From Quillaja saponaria (lineage: Eukaryota > Streptophyta > Magnoliopsida > Fabales > Quillajaceae), in contig CM055617.1 of NCBI GenBank assembly GCA_029379385.1, positions 9,734,001-9,798,000 on the forward strand: 64,000 nt of DNA, given 5' to 3'. The number at the start of each line of letters is the position of its first letter. The first letter of the stretch is position 1. Below are positions 21,659 to 33,408 of the stretch, in pieces. A program made the position numbers and the translations under genes. The notes beneath the pieces were generated by a model. It made no database searches. It saw only the letters and a program-made list of their open reading frames with translations, and had not been told where the DNA came from.

Positions 21659-23350
21659 ATGTCAAACAAAACCAATAATAATGCAGATCACTTGGAGGTT
21701 GATGAAGAAGAAGAACCCCTCCTTGTACCTGCAAGGAGGTTTTGTAGCAGACACCATCTCCATTTTGTGATTGGCTTAGGTGCAGCCCTTTGTCTCTTTT
21801 CATTTTATCACTATTCTACTTTTTCTCTTCCAAACAGTCTGAGCAACAACAAAAACACCGAATGGCCTATAGTCATTGACATAACCAAATGTTATCCAGT
21901 TAAGTTGCCTAAAGGAGCAAGACCAACAAATTGTTGTCCACCAAAGCTAGGTTCGAAAAGTAACGTCATAGATTTCAAGCTGCCATGGCCTTCTTCATCA
22001 ACTACAGGACTGCGAATTAGGCGAGCAGCTCACTTGTTGGATGATGCACACATAGCCAAATATCGGAAAGCGGTTGAGCTAATGAAAGCCCTGCCTGATG
22101 ACGACCCACGTAATTTCAAGCAACAAGCTAATGTTCATTGTGCATATTGCTACGGTGCGTATAGCAATGGTAAAAACGACTATGATCCACGAATCAATGT
22201 TCATCGTAGTTGGCTCTTCTTTCCTTTCCACCGTTTTTATTTATATTTTCACGAGAGAATCTTGGGAAAGTTATTAAACGACACAACTTTTGCTTTACCG
22301 TTTTGGAATTGGGATTCCCTTGAAGGTATGCAGATGCCACAATTTTATACAGATCAAAACTCATCCTTGTATGACAAGTATCGAAACCCAAATCATCAAC
22401 CGCCAAAACTGATTGATTTGGATTTTTACATGACGGATCTCAACATCACAGACCAACAACAACTCTTGAGAAACCTCAATATCATGTACCGACAAATGGT
22501 GTCCAACGCAAAAACGGCGTCACTGTTTTTAGGAGCTCCTTATTATGCAGGAGATGAACCAATGCCCGGTGCCGGTACCATTGAGCTTGTTCCTCATAAT
22601 TCAATTCATAGATGGAACGGTGATACAAGAACACCAAACCGGGAAGACATGGGGGTGTTCTACTCAGCTGCTCGAGATCCAATTTTCTACGCACACCACC
22701 CTAACATTGATCGCTTGTGGGACATATGGAAAACATTAGGAGGCAAAAATCGACATGATTTTGATGACCCAGATTGGTTAAATGCGAGTTTTGAATTCTA
22801 TGACGAGAATGCTGAATTGGTTAGTGTGAAGGTTAAAGACAGTCTTGATCATACAAAACTTGGATATGATTATGAGAAGGTTGATATTCCATGGCTTGTT
22901 GCTAAGCCAACACCTCGCAAAATCAAGCTAAAGCCCCAGAATAAAACAGAGAAATTTCCTAAGGTTTTGAACAAAAAGTTTAGTAGTGTTGTGAAGAGGC
23001 CGGGGAAATCGAGGAGCAAGAAGGAGAAAGAAGAGGAGGAGGAAATATTAGTAGTTCAAGTGATGGAATTAGAGATGAGTGATGAGTTTGTGGAGTTTGA
23101 TGTTTATGTTAACGATGAGGTTGATTCGGAAAGTGGGCCAAACAAGACGGAGTTTGCCGGGAGCTTTGTGAATCTACCGCAGGCACATATGCATAAGGGT
23201 GGTGCCAATTACACAAGTTTGTTTAAAGTGGGGATTACAGAGTTGATTGAGGAGTTGGAAGTTGACAACGATGACACTTTGATGGTCACTCTGGTTCCAA
23301 AGAGTGGGATTGTAACAATTGAAGGCAACGAAATTGATTATGGTTCTTGA
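21659..23350 (+). CDS. Polyphenol oxidase B, membrane-anchored type (563 aa)
   Basis: Paralogue of PPO-A with the same length, intronless design and domain order. It has acidic EEEPLL at 17-22, a hydrophobic anchor at about 34-52, then tyrosinase, DWL and KFDV domains. All copper ligands are kept: HCAYC, NVHRSWLFFPFHRFY, PHNSIHRW and FYAHHPNID. The ATG at 21659 is chosen because the reading frame's upstream extension has only a TTG and the ATG position is shared with PPO-A. Differences from PPO-A include HHP for HHS after copper B, EFDV for KFDV, and a changed segment after DLDFYMTD. PPO-B is divergent to PPO-A, 11.4 kb away. Substrate cannot be told from sequence; aurone-synthase-like, catechol-oxidase and tyrosinase roles all remain possible. 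A vacuolar or secretory location is inferred. Confidence 0.95.
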   Translation: MSNKTNNNADHLEVDEEEEPLLVPARRFCSRHHLHFVIGLGAALCLFSFYHYSTFSLPNSLSNNKNTEWPIVIDITKCYPVKLPKGARPTNCCPPKLGSKSNVIDFKLPWPSSSTTGLRIRRAAHLLDDAHIAKYRKAVELMKALPDDDPRNFKQQANVHCAYCYGAYSNGKNDYDPRINVHRSWLFFPFHRFYLYFHERILGKLLNDTTFALPFWNWDSLEGMQMPQFYTDQNSSLYDKYRNPNHQPPKLIDLDFYMTDLNITDQQQLLRNLNIMYRQMVSNAKTASLFLGAPYYAGDEPMPGAGTIELVPHNSIHRWNGDTRTPNREDMGVFYSAARDPIFYAHHPNIDRLWDIWKTLGGKNRHDFDDPDWLNASFEFYDENAELVSVKVKDSLDHTKLGYDYEKVDIPWLVAKPTPRKIKLKPQNKTEKFPKVLNKKFSSVVKRPGKSRSKKEKEEEEEILVVQVMELEMSDEFVEFDVYVNDEVDSESGPNKTEFAGSFVNLPQAHMHKGGANYTSLFKVGITELIEELEVDNDDTLMVTLVPKSGIVTIEGNEIDYGS

Positions 23351-23720
23351 ATTCAAGCTACAAATTAATATTATTATTATTTTATTAGATTTATTTAACG
23401 AGTACCTTATTTCATTATGTAGTAAGTATGTGTCATTTGCATTATGTAGTAATTATGTAACCACTTGTCCTATTTTTCTACGATAAAGGTTTTTTTCCTC
23501 TTTCATCAACAGTCATGTCATGTTTCGTAGAATCATTTGTTTTAATCAAAGTCCTAAAATAGTAAGGATAAATGACAAATTTTAATTATAAAAGAATTGA
23601 ATAGGAGATTCACCCATAATAAAAGAAAATTAACCCAAACTTATTTTTGTGAAAATAAAATAATTATTTTATTTTCAAATTTATTGAAGAAGTACGTAAA
23701 AAGTAAAGTATTTATAAATT
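23351..23720. repeat. PPO-B 3' flank, duplicated at 24890-25190
   Basis: It shares CTTGTCCTATTTTTCTA, then GATAAAGGTT, and AAAAGAATTGAATAGGAGAT with the block after the fourth PPO relic. It is the 3' untranslated and downstream region of PPO-B. No gene. Confidence 0.8.
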
Positions 23721-24819
23721 TTTTAATGACGATGTAAATGACCACATACCTAAATCAACGTTCATATATATCTCATAACAAAAACAAACAAACAAAAATC
23801 TATAAAAAGGATTTAAACAGAAAATATAATACTAATTTATAAATAAAGACTACTAAAAATATATATTAAAAAACTGCATATAACATAATTGAATAGTGTA
23901 AATTAATTGGCAACAAAATTTATTACTAGTTCGTTATATCTAGAAAAATGATTGTGTTTATTTTTTCTTTCAATATGTGTACAACATGAGTTATCTTGCT
24001 CATGAAATGATCCAAATCCTTGCAGATAGGCATGTGGATTGCAGTCATACTTACCCCATCCACCACCTAATTTTTAGGTATTCAGCTTTATCGGTTATAT
24101 GACGCCTAATTACATTGCCAAAATTGTAATTTTAAAACCCAAATTCCCAACTCAAACCTACAAGTCATTTCCCTCTATTTTGACTGTTAGGAAAATACAA
24201 CCAATCTAATTTTCCATGGCATGAATGTTAGCAAAATATAATTTACAATTATTATACACCTATTCGATTTATTTTATGGATTTTTTTAATCGGTGTTCTT
24301 AAAATACTTGTTAAGATAATAAATATAGAAATTTTACATCATTTATTTTAGTGATTAATCATGATTTCAATACCGTATACTAAAAAATATATTATTTTTG
24401 AAATATTTCAAATTACAAAATTCATATTTATTGTATCTTAGCAAGTGTCCTTAGACACTCATTAAGAAAACATCCTTACTTTATAGCTAGTCTCTTTGTA
24501 CCAGTCGCTATTAATTTATGTGTTTGGTAAGGGATTAATGATACGGAATAAAGATTAAAATGTTAAATTAAAAAAAAATTTAATGTAATAATTAATTAAT
24601 AGAAGTTAATATTTCACTTCTTAAATATTAATTGTAATTGGTATGTAATTAAAGATCAATAGAAATAAATAAATTTTTGTTAATTATTCTTTTGGTAATT
24701 AACTAAAAAAAATGTATCAAATAATACTAACTAAAATACACAAATACTTTCCGAAGAAAAAAAAATACACACATAAATGTCTGAGTTACATAAAATTAAA
24801 TATTGTTAATTAACTATTT
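23721..24819. other. Spacer, nothing recognised
   Basis: AT-rich sequence with no supported gene. A stretch starting about 24515 (TGTTTGGTAAGGGATTAAT) resembles ones at 26105 and 52315 and may be the end of a small non-autonomous transposon family. Confidence 0.45.
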
Positions 24820-24889
24820 ATGACACTTGATGGTGACTCTGGTTCCAAAGAGTGGGATTGTAACAATTGGATGCATCAAAATTGAGTAT
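24820..24889 (+). pseudogene. Polyphenol oxidase relic 4 (last ~24 codons)
   Basis: It encodes DDTLMVTLVPKSGIVTIGCI then KIEY in the PPO frame and matches the C-terminal end of PPO-A more closely than that of PPO-B (KIEY, not EIDY). The stop codon is lost, and everything upstream of the codon for DDT is absent. It is followed by PPO-type 3' flank. A third-copy gene was deleted down to this stub. Confidence 0.9.
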
Positions 24890-25660
24890 TGTTATTATTT
24901 CATTATATAATAAGTATATATGTTTCATTTTTTAGTATTATTAATGATTAATGATGATAGCTGCTTGTCCTATTTTTCTATTGATAAAGGTTATTTTCTC
25001 ATTCGTCCACATTCATGTCGTATTATTCAAATTACTAACAAATATTAAGTATAAATGGAAAATTTTAAATTAAAAAAGAATTGAATAGGAGATTCACCAA
25101 TAATAAAAGAAAAAGGATCCAAACTTATTTTTTTAAAATAAAATATTTATTTTCTTTAACACTTCAAAACAGTTAGGAAAAGAAGAAAATGAATATAATT
25201 AAATCGCTTATCTTTACAATAAAACGAGAAATTTATTAATCACTTGTGACAAGTCAATTATTTAGTGCATAACTCATACAAAACGTAGTCAATTACTAAA
25301 TTAAAATAAAAAAGATCAAACTAAATTTAATCAATCTTTTATAGACCTTTTTCAGACTTATTATTTAAATTTGAAATAATAAAAATAAAATTATAATAAT
25401 TTTATTAATTACAATAATGTTATATTACTACTGGATCTTCTGACTTTTTGTGGCCCCCACATTGTTTAATTACTCATCAGGTTCGGGTACTAAGAATTCA
25501 ACATTTCATTGTACAACGTTATAGTAAAATGGGACCCACATTGTCCTTTGACAATGACGTTAATTTGTTTGGTATTCAGCTTTATCAGTGTCTAACTTGG
25601 TCTCGGTTCTGCGACGCCGAATTCGGGGACTGTTAGAAAGATACAAACAATCTTCTTGGA
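24890..25660. repeat. Duplicated PPO 3' flank beyond relic 4
   Basis: 24890-25190 matches the PPO-B flank (23351-23720). 25190-25660 matches the reverse complement of 7860-8330 beside PPO-A, including the shared block around ATCTTCTGACTTTTTGT. This confirms that gene plus flank travelled together. Confidence 0.75.
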
Positions 25661-27219
25661 AACGAACATTAACAAAAATAAGGTCTTACAATTATTATAT
25701 ACGTCTTTGATCACTGAAAATATATATTCTAAACTTAGTAAAAAATTATTTATCAGTTTAGTTATAGTTATAACACGGAAATACAAGTCTTCGGCATAGT
25801 TTGATCGTGGTTATACGGCCGAGATCGATATGCACCCGACTCAATTGTCATCCTTCTTCTTAGTTTAAAGGGTTTGATACAATAGTTATTAGAGTTAAAC
25901 TTTATTTTTAGACCATATATGATTCTACGACATTCCAATTTTCTTTTATCCTTTTTTTTTTTTTTTTTTCATCACTATATTTTTTATCTTTTAATTGAAA
26001 AAAAAATCCAAAAACAAATTGCATATATTTTCTGGTATATATTGGATTGGCGTATAGAAAACCAAGAATTAATATAAAATTAGGTAAAAACGTATGGTAC
26101 TAGATTTTAGTGTTTGGTAAGGTCTTGGGTGTGCTTGGTAAGAAGATAATAATATGAGATAAGTATAAAATTGTTAAGTTTAATCGTGTTTGATTGTGGC
26201 AATTGTAGGAAAAAAAGTTACTTCTATCATAAATTGTCACGTGGCACTTACAAGGCATCAAAATCACAAATTACAAAATGTCATGAATCACACTAATGTT
26301 TTTAGGTGTAATAAAGTGACAAATGAGAATATAATATGTGACAATAAATAAACAAATTACAAGCCGTTATACATTAAAATAACTTAATGTCAATTATATA
26401 CAGACATTTCGTAACTAACATAATCATGCACATGTCAATTATGACAAGAGAAAACAAATATTCTGAAATAAAGCTATAATGAGTCATTCAATAAAACTTC
26501 GACATGGCACGGAGCTCTTCTTAAAACTCTATAAATAGAGCTCTCTCATTTTTACAAAGGATAGAAAATTGAAGCTTCAGAGCTCTGCAGAAGGACAAAA
26601 ATTCAGTAAAAGCTATAAGTTTGTGACTTCAACAATTGGTCAACAACCAAAAGTGCTAGAAGATTTGCACACAAAAAAAAAAAAAATATTTAAGTCCGTG
26701 ATTGTGGTAATTAATAAATGCAAGTTAATCTTTCACTTCTTAAATATTAATCTTAATTGGTATAAAATTAAGAACAATAGAAAGTAACTTATTTATTCTT
26801 GAGATAATTAATTAAAAAAAAACATGTATCAAATTATACTAAACTAAAATACACACAAATACTTTCCGAAGCAACCAAAAACATAAAAATACACACATAA
26901 ATATTTGAGTTACATAAATTAAATTTTGTCAATTATTGATGTTTTGGTAAAAGAAAAATCCCTCTTATCTTCTATACTATTCTAAATAGGAGAGACTTCT
27001 TATGATACCCTATCATATATTATATATCAAATTAAAAGTGTTTTTATTAATTTAAAAAAAATTAAATTTTAATTCTCTACCATTCACCTACTTTCTCTCT
27101 CACTAACTCATTATCTCCTTATCAACTATATAAAAATAATGTCTTTTTTTAAAATTAAAAAAAAAATACAATATTATTTTATACTTTTTATTTTTATTTT
27201 TTTCAATATTTATACAACA
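25661..27219. other. Spacer with LTR-promoter-like segment
   Basis: No gene. At 26528-26560, CTATAAATAGAGCTCTCTC has a TATA box followed by a pyrimidine start region. With the repetitive stretch before it (26180-26520, containing CACGTGG), it looks like an LTR U3-R segment or an abandoned promoter. No LTR partner or coding region follows. Confidence 0.45.
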
Positions 27220-27906
27220 ATTATTAAAAAAATGATTATACTTCAATACAAGAAATGACTTTATTTGCATGTGGCAAACGCAGAAGTTACCAATACTGAC
27301 ACAGTTACTTATTTGCGACTGCAAACAGTTGTAGGAAAGCAGTGCAGTAACCGTACCCTCAAATAAAATTTTCTGTATCTGTGCAGACGCAAAAGATTAT
27401 CTGCATCTATATAGTAGCGTCTAGCTGACATACACAAAATTTGGGCACCTAAATTTTTTTGCCACTTATCAGCATCTGGAAAGCAGACACGGACACACAG
27501 ACGCAATATTTCTGAGTTTGCTTTCAAGACATAGAAGATACAGATGCACTTGATTTTGAATTTATAATCCTTAATAATTTGGACGAATCCATTGATACAA
27601 ATTTCTGAAATATTGAATTCTGACTTATAATTCAATACTTGAATCAGAGCTGAAATGATGATTTCTTCACATCCTGCCCCATACTGGACCATCTGCAATT
27701 GCCAATATCTCATAAAACTTTACAGCTTTCGGATTAGGATTCTCCGAGGCCCAATTGTAATTTAGGCCTACTAAGTCCAATATCATTTATATCATCCGGT
27801 TCGTATCAAGTAGTATTTCATCTTCAACAATATTTGATGGCCTAGCGTTCGCATACTCCACAATCTATACAGTATTACCAGCTCGAACCTCACCATGTAA
27901 ACTCCA

Positions 27907-28167
27907 CTATCTATATGCTACAACAAAACCCTTTTTATACATATGAAATGTTACTACTTTTCTAGTCAAAAATTTATTATTGTCACAGATTTTGCAGGGA
28001 CACCAAATTAATTCGTCAAATGTATATCTAGTACTTGCAAATGCATAGTCGAAAAATTCTTTGACCCCTTTCTTAAATTCATCTAACATGGCATAATCCA
28101 CTATATAACAGCACATCCAACTTCTATCAACAGACATTGTCTCTGCATTGGTTATATAACACTTCAA
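27907..28167 (-). pseudogene. CACTA transposase-associated domain fragment
   Basis: Encodes MSVDRSWMCCYIVDYAMLDE, then FKKGVKEFFDYAFA and WCPCKICDNNKFLTRKVV, HMYKKGFVVAY. This is the zinc-binding N-terminal domain that precedes En/Spm-type transposases, with the cysteine pair CPCKIC kept. No transposase core follows, so it is only a fragment. Confidence 0.85.
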
Positions 28168-28836
28168 CTCAATTAATTAAAATGAATGATCAGCCAATTA
28201 TTGATATATGCTCTCTACCACCTTCAATGCCATCCTAAGTATCCTATTCAGGATAGTCACACTCTCATTTCAATGATATGCTTAATTTTTTTGTCTCTAC
28301 TGGGAAAAATTCGGGCAGCATTTTGCTATAGTCTCTTAAGCACATGACATAGACAAGCTAACCAATATTGTTATGTCTATGTATGTACTGGAGAGCATGG
28401 AGAAACATAATTGGAATTTCAATAAAATGGACAAAAAGTAAAGCATATCACCGTACAGCGTTCGCTTTCTTAAACTGTCAACTTAACTTGGACAATTCAA
28501 GAATCGTTTTGAATGAAATCAATATACGTTCTTCGTGTCAGACGATCATATATTAGTTCATAATAAAATGATACTTAAATGGGGTTTCTAAGGGAATAAA
28601 ATATGCAATGAATATTTAACATATATGACGTCATTATGAATTGAGATATTAATGAACAATTATATAATAGTACACATAGTTATGAAACTTAAATAGAAGA
28701 AGAGAATTGAGAAATTACTCCGTCAATAAGGAAACTATATATAATACCATCTCCAAAATTGTTCCCTTGGCCTTTGATTTCCGTGTGATGCTTCCATTAT
28801 AACCTCTATTCAAGGATAATGAACCTCTAGGTTGTC

Positions 28837-29052
28837 AGTTATTTGAATTTGGATTTTTTTATTAGGAGAGTTAGAGGGGCAATCACGAATAAAGTGACAT
28901 ATGCAATCATATTAGTAGCATTTACTCACTTGCGTTATCTCCAAGGCTATTGTAGATAAAGTGACTTATGCAACCATAGTTGTTGCATGGATCACCAGAT
29001 TCATGATTGCCCCTGCAACTCTCCTAATAAAAAATTTCAAATTCAAATAACT
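28837..29052. mobile_element. Foldback/MITE element with ~54-bp TIRs
   Basis: The left 54 bases and the reverse of the right 54 bases agree at about 48 positions, including ATTAGGAGAGTT and GGGGCAATCA. The interior has a 34-bp direct repeat built on AAAGTGACTTATGCAACCAT-like sequence. The total is 216 bp with no coding. It can fold into one long hairpin. It is nested in CACTA element 1. I could not fix a target duplication. Confidence 0.85.
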
Positions 29053-29533
29053 TACTACCTAAAACTAGGAATATGCAACACAAGAATATGCAATATAATT
29101 TGAAATACATACAAAATAAGCCTTCCTTAATGCATTGAAACATAGGATCATGGTAATAATTGAATGTAAGAATTATTTAGAAGGTATTCTTTTAAATTCT
29201 AATGGTTGAGAAATTAAGTAAAAACATAATTACCTAATGCCTAAGTTGTCTAAATTGTTATATATTAATTAGATTTATATTTTATTAAGTGTTAATTAAC
29301 TTTTGTTTAAACAAATCCTATCTAATGAGTTAAAACTCCAATTAAAAATCCAAATTAATGCCTTAAAATCATGAAAATAGTTTCATCCATGCCTTAATTA
29401 ACCTTAAAAATATTAATTTAATTAAGTCCAATAAAAGATCCAAATACCTAAATAGGTTATTTAATTAATCCATATACTCTAAAACCTTAAAAATATATTT
29501 ATCCAAATTAATGTCTTATGTACGTAATAAATC

Positions 29534-29537
<4 letters not shown>

Positions 29538-29576
<39 letters not shown>
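29538..29576. repeat. (TA)n microsatellite
   Basis: About 19 uninterrupted TA units, expected to be length-variable among individuals. A shorter TA tract lies at 29875-29900. Confidence 0.95.
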
Positions 29577-29577
<1 letters not shown>

Positions 29578-30759
29578 TAATTAACTAATCTAACAAAATT
29601 TGAACATAATAAAATTAAATAAAAGTTCAATAAAACAATAAACTAACTAGCTAGGCACCATTAATATTTCAATTCATACCCCACCTAAATCATATATAAC
29701 AATACAATACCAACCCCCCATCTCTCATATATATTAATCTATACATAGCTACATATCAATTTATCCTTGTGTGAGTAGGTAATGTGTTATATTCAAGCAA
29801 GAAACTTTCAGATATACATAGATGTATATATATAACTACCTAACAAACAATACAAAAACATTTGTGTGTGTGTGTATATATATATGTAAATATATATATA
29901 CACATAACATACATTTTGTGGATCTCCCTAGATCTGAAACTGGCAAGTAGGTGGACGGACGGCGTCCTGTGTGGTAGAGGGGAACATGGCTGAAATGGTG
30001 AAGGAAGAGAAAGAGAGTCACGATCTGGGATTTAAACTGAGTAGACTTTCTACGTCTGCCATTGCAGAAGCAGGTATATTAAGTGACAGAATTAGAAAAA
30101 AAATAATTATAAAAAAATAATATTTTATTACTTGCGTATGCAAAAAGGCAAACACAAATAAATTTGACATAATTTGGTGCCAATTCAAAATATTTGTGTC
30201 TGTCATAACAGTCACAAATGATAAATAGCAGATGCTGATGTCATCACTTGTGTACCCTGTATAAATTAAATTTACAAAAATTTATTTTTTCTACGAAAAA
30301 AAATTAAAATTATTTTTATAAATTAGAAAATAAATTAAAAATTAAAAATTAAAAAATTCAACATCATCACCATTAAACCATTGCCCATCTCAAATTAAGT
30401 TCTCCAAATTAAAATCTTGGATTTAAACTCATTTCCCATCATAGCCCACCTAGTAAAATTTATCCTACCCCATTTCCACCACCAAGTACCATTCTGATCC
30501 CATTGCCATTCCATAAAATTGGAACTCAGAATACCAATGGCAAGGGATACTTCCTCATCCTATTAGTGAGGGACAACATCCCTCTTTAAGGCCTCGCCAA
30601 ATTTGGTGAGGGATAAAGGGAGGGATGTTTTCCCTTAGTAATCATCATAATTTTACTTTTCTCACCAATCTCATTATATTCTCGCTATCCCTCACTAATT
30701 TATGATTTTAATCCCAGATTTTTTTTTTTTTTCCCCCCCTCACTTTCTCTCCCCCCTCA

Positions 30760-31020
30760 GGTAAGGCCCAAATAGAAGGATCCCTATGTAAGGCATTCTT
30801 GCTAGAAGAAGTTTCCAATTTATGTGCAATGTATTTCGAACCTCACATTCCTACTAGATGCACTAAAATCTTTTGGAACGATGCTAAAGAGAGAGATTGT
30901 GATAATGAGCCAAATCACACGGGAAGAGATAGAGTCTGGTTTACTAAGTGAACAAATTGCTTCTTAGGTTTCCTCCCAAGTGTCGAAGAGTCAGAACTAG
31001 CTGATAAGGATGTAAGTTAA
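30760..31020 (+). pseudogene. CACTA transposase fragment (DUF4218-like)
   Basis: The plus frame gives GKAQIEGSLCKAFLLEEVSN, then LCAMYFEPHIPTRCTKIFW, resembling the DUF4218 region of plant CACTA transposases (IEGSI-EAYL-EE, then YFEPHI-TR). It ends in a stop after VWFTK; the following codons, FLGFLPSVEESELADKD, look like decayed coding sequence. Confidence 0.7.
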
Positions 31021-31296
31021 TGAGGGTCTTCAAGGAGTGACAGACATGCTGAGTGGATTCTTCGATTTGTTAATAACTATGTTAAATAGAGTTATTTCAC
31101 TATACTTATGAGTACTAAATTTTTAGAAATCCCTGAGTTTAGAGTAAGAATTTATTTAGAATTGATTTTTTAAGCTAAATGGTATGTGTTTAGGATTATA
31201 GTAGTTAACTATGTTTTATTTTAATTATGAGTAGTTTTCTTTAAGTTTAGTTATTTACTTTGTTTTGAAGTTGTTTTAAGCAGTGTCCTAATCTAA

Positions 31297-31420
31297 GAAA
31301 CAATTCAAGAGCATTGGGCACCGTATGCTGAAGCAGCTAAAAAAAATTCAAGAGCATTGGGCACTATATGCTGAAGCAGCTAAAAAGAAAAGAAACAATT
31401 CAAGAGCATTGCGTCACAGT
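31297..31420 (+). repeat. Three direct ~45-bp repeats
   Basis: The phrase AATTCAAGAGCATTG occurs three times (from about 31302, 31348 and 31398). The first two copies continue with GGCAC, TATGCTGAAGCAGCTAAAAA. The third is partial. It lies inside CACTA element 2. Confidence 0.85.
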
Positions 31421-33029
31421 GGTACAAAGCCTAGGAATTCAAGCATAGAGTCAGAGACGAGAGTGCCGCAACAGTGAACAACTTAAAGCCATGGAGTTGG
31501 AAATCAAGATTTTTGAAGCTACCAGTCAAAGAAGACAATGTTGCAACTCTATGAGGAGTATGACGCAGCATCATAAGCGATCACACGTTCATTGGCAAAT
31601 AAAGGACTCAGCGCCATAACCCTAAAGATGATGGTGCTGTGGCGCGTGTGCAAGAATAATTATAAAGCTAGCTGGTTTTAAACTAGGAGAAAAAGGCTTA
31701 TAAAAAGATATGAAGGTTATGGTTAAAATAAACATCAAAGCAAGTAAGATTGGAGATATTTAGAAGTTTGTGAAGACCTAAAGCTGTGACAACTTCGTGT
31801 TTGCTGCTCTCTTCTTCTTATTTTCTTGTCTACTTGTAATGACTTTTTCAATTATGTTTTTATTTTCTTTAGCTAGTATGGAGTAGTTCCTTTTCTAAGG
31901 TTTAATTAAACTCACATGTTACCTATATGATTCTTATTTTTCATTAATTTACCATTATTTATGTTCATCTTGATCTTAGTGCTTTTAGTTGATTGATCAC
32001 TAATGAGATTGATTAAGAATCCTTAATTAACTTGGAAAAGTGAATTTAGGGTTAGCCTTAAATGAACTAGCATATGATTGAATTATTCATTCAATTGAAT
32101 AATTTGATTTGTTTAAGAGATAGGAATATACTATTAGCCTTAAGTAACCAAAATTAGAGTTTGTGCTTAACGAATTTCTTAGTTTGATTTACATATGAAT
32201 ATAGTGAATCAATTAAGGAAAATATTATTATAAGACATTGGAATATGCTTGTTGATTAAAAACTCTAGATTAATAATTGGAGCTATTGCATGAATTAGGA
32301 AAAAGTAAGAAAAACAAAATAAGAGAAGTGTGAGGGATATTGTACACCTAGTTTTAGTTTAATAAGTTTATAAATTGTTAGTTTAAAAACCATTGACTGC
32401 AAACCCAATCTTGATTGTTTGGATAAAACTAAGTTATGATAATTTTAGTATTTAGTGTTGTTGTAGTATAATTTCTCATGGGGACGATATTTTATTTATC
32501 ACTTTATTACTTGAGGACGATACGTGTACTTGTATTGTAAAATCCGTAACATTTGTTTACCACTAGATCGCAGGCTAGAGCACTAGAAAGATGTCAACAT
32601 GTAGATGTCCTTATTTTTTTTATTAACACTTCTAGTTATTTTAATATAAATCAATGAAATTGTATTATGAAAGTATATATATCTTATTGTTGTATTTCAT
32701 AAATGCACTATAAGGTGAACGCCGCTATCGAGCTGAAGAAGTGGGTGACGAAGAGGAGGATGAGGATTTAGGTAGAGGTTGATATGGCTAGGGTTATTTT
32801 TCCAAGACAACTTTGCTTACCCTTGTATTTTTTGACAATAATGATTTTGGTTTTATTACTCCATTATTTGTTGACAAAAATCATTTAAAATTGTTTTTAA
32901 TTGATTATTCTTGGCAAACTGTTTTTATTGTTGTTGCCATTTTTGCGAGTATTTGGGAGGTTGATGGTGAGTATAAATTGTTTTAGCAGGTGTTTAATTG
33001 TAATAATTGATAGGCAAAGTATGGCTAGA
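31421..33029. other. Interior of CACTA element 2, mostly unrecognised
   Basis: No intact frame. The segment 32470-32580 (GGGGACGATATT, GAGGACGATACGTGTACTTG) resembles the tail of Ty3-gypsy LTRs, so an LTR fragment may be nested. At 32740-32790 a short acidic frame (EEVGDEEEDED) is the only coding-like piece. Confidence 0.4.
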
Positions 33030-33408
33030 AAACTCATTAGCGAAGGACTAGCAAGAGATTTTCCTAAACTTATCAAGGGATTGGTGAGGGCGTTTATAGC
33101 AAGATGGAGAGATTAGACACAGATTGGCAAAGCTTAGGCAAGGGATTGACCAGGCATTTAACGAGAAATCAGTGAAGATCAGCTTTCCCCGCTAATTGGC
33201 AAGGGATATGTCTCCTTGTCAATTAGCCAGGGATATATTCCCTCGTTATATTTAGCAAGGCATTTGTGAGGGATAAGCTAGTTCCTCGCTGATTGGCAAT
33301 CAATAAATGTCGTGGAATGTTGTCCCTTGCTAATCTCTCCTTAAATGCTTTAGCGAGGGATGGGTGAGGGACATAATCCATGACTAAACTGTCTTTTTCT
33401 TGTAGTGT

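Larger units (their letters stand above)
27220..30240 (-). mobile_element. CACTA element 1, degenerate (minus strand)
   Basis: Both sides carry CACTA-type subterminal motifs (GACGCAAAAG, GCATCTG, AGACGCAATA at 27290-27520; ACGTCTGCC, TGCGTATGC at 30040-30220). Between them, on the minus strand at 27907-28167, is a transposase-associated domain (MSVDRSWM, then WCPCKICDNNKF). The right flank matches the CACTA end at 12.3-12.8 kb in reverse complement. I could not find a clean CACTA terminus at either edge, so the borders are approximate. A foldback element is nested inside. Confidence 0.75.
30545..33408 (+). mobile_element. CACTA element 2, degenerate (plus strand)
   Basis: The right end reads TTTTCTTGTAGTG at 33396-33408, the inverse of the CACTACAAGAAAA terminus. 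Before it, 33030-33370 carries repeated GCAAGGGAT / GCGAGGGAT / CCCTCGC motifs. The same motif family, inverted, fills 30545-30700 (TAGTGAGGGACAAC, CTCGCCAAATTTGG). These are CACTA subterminal arrays at both ends. The left CACTA terminus itself is not seen, so the left border is approximate. Inside is a transposase piece. Confidence 0.75.
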
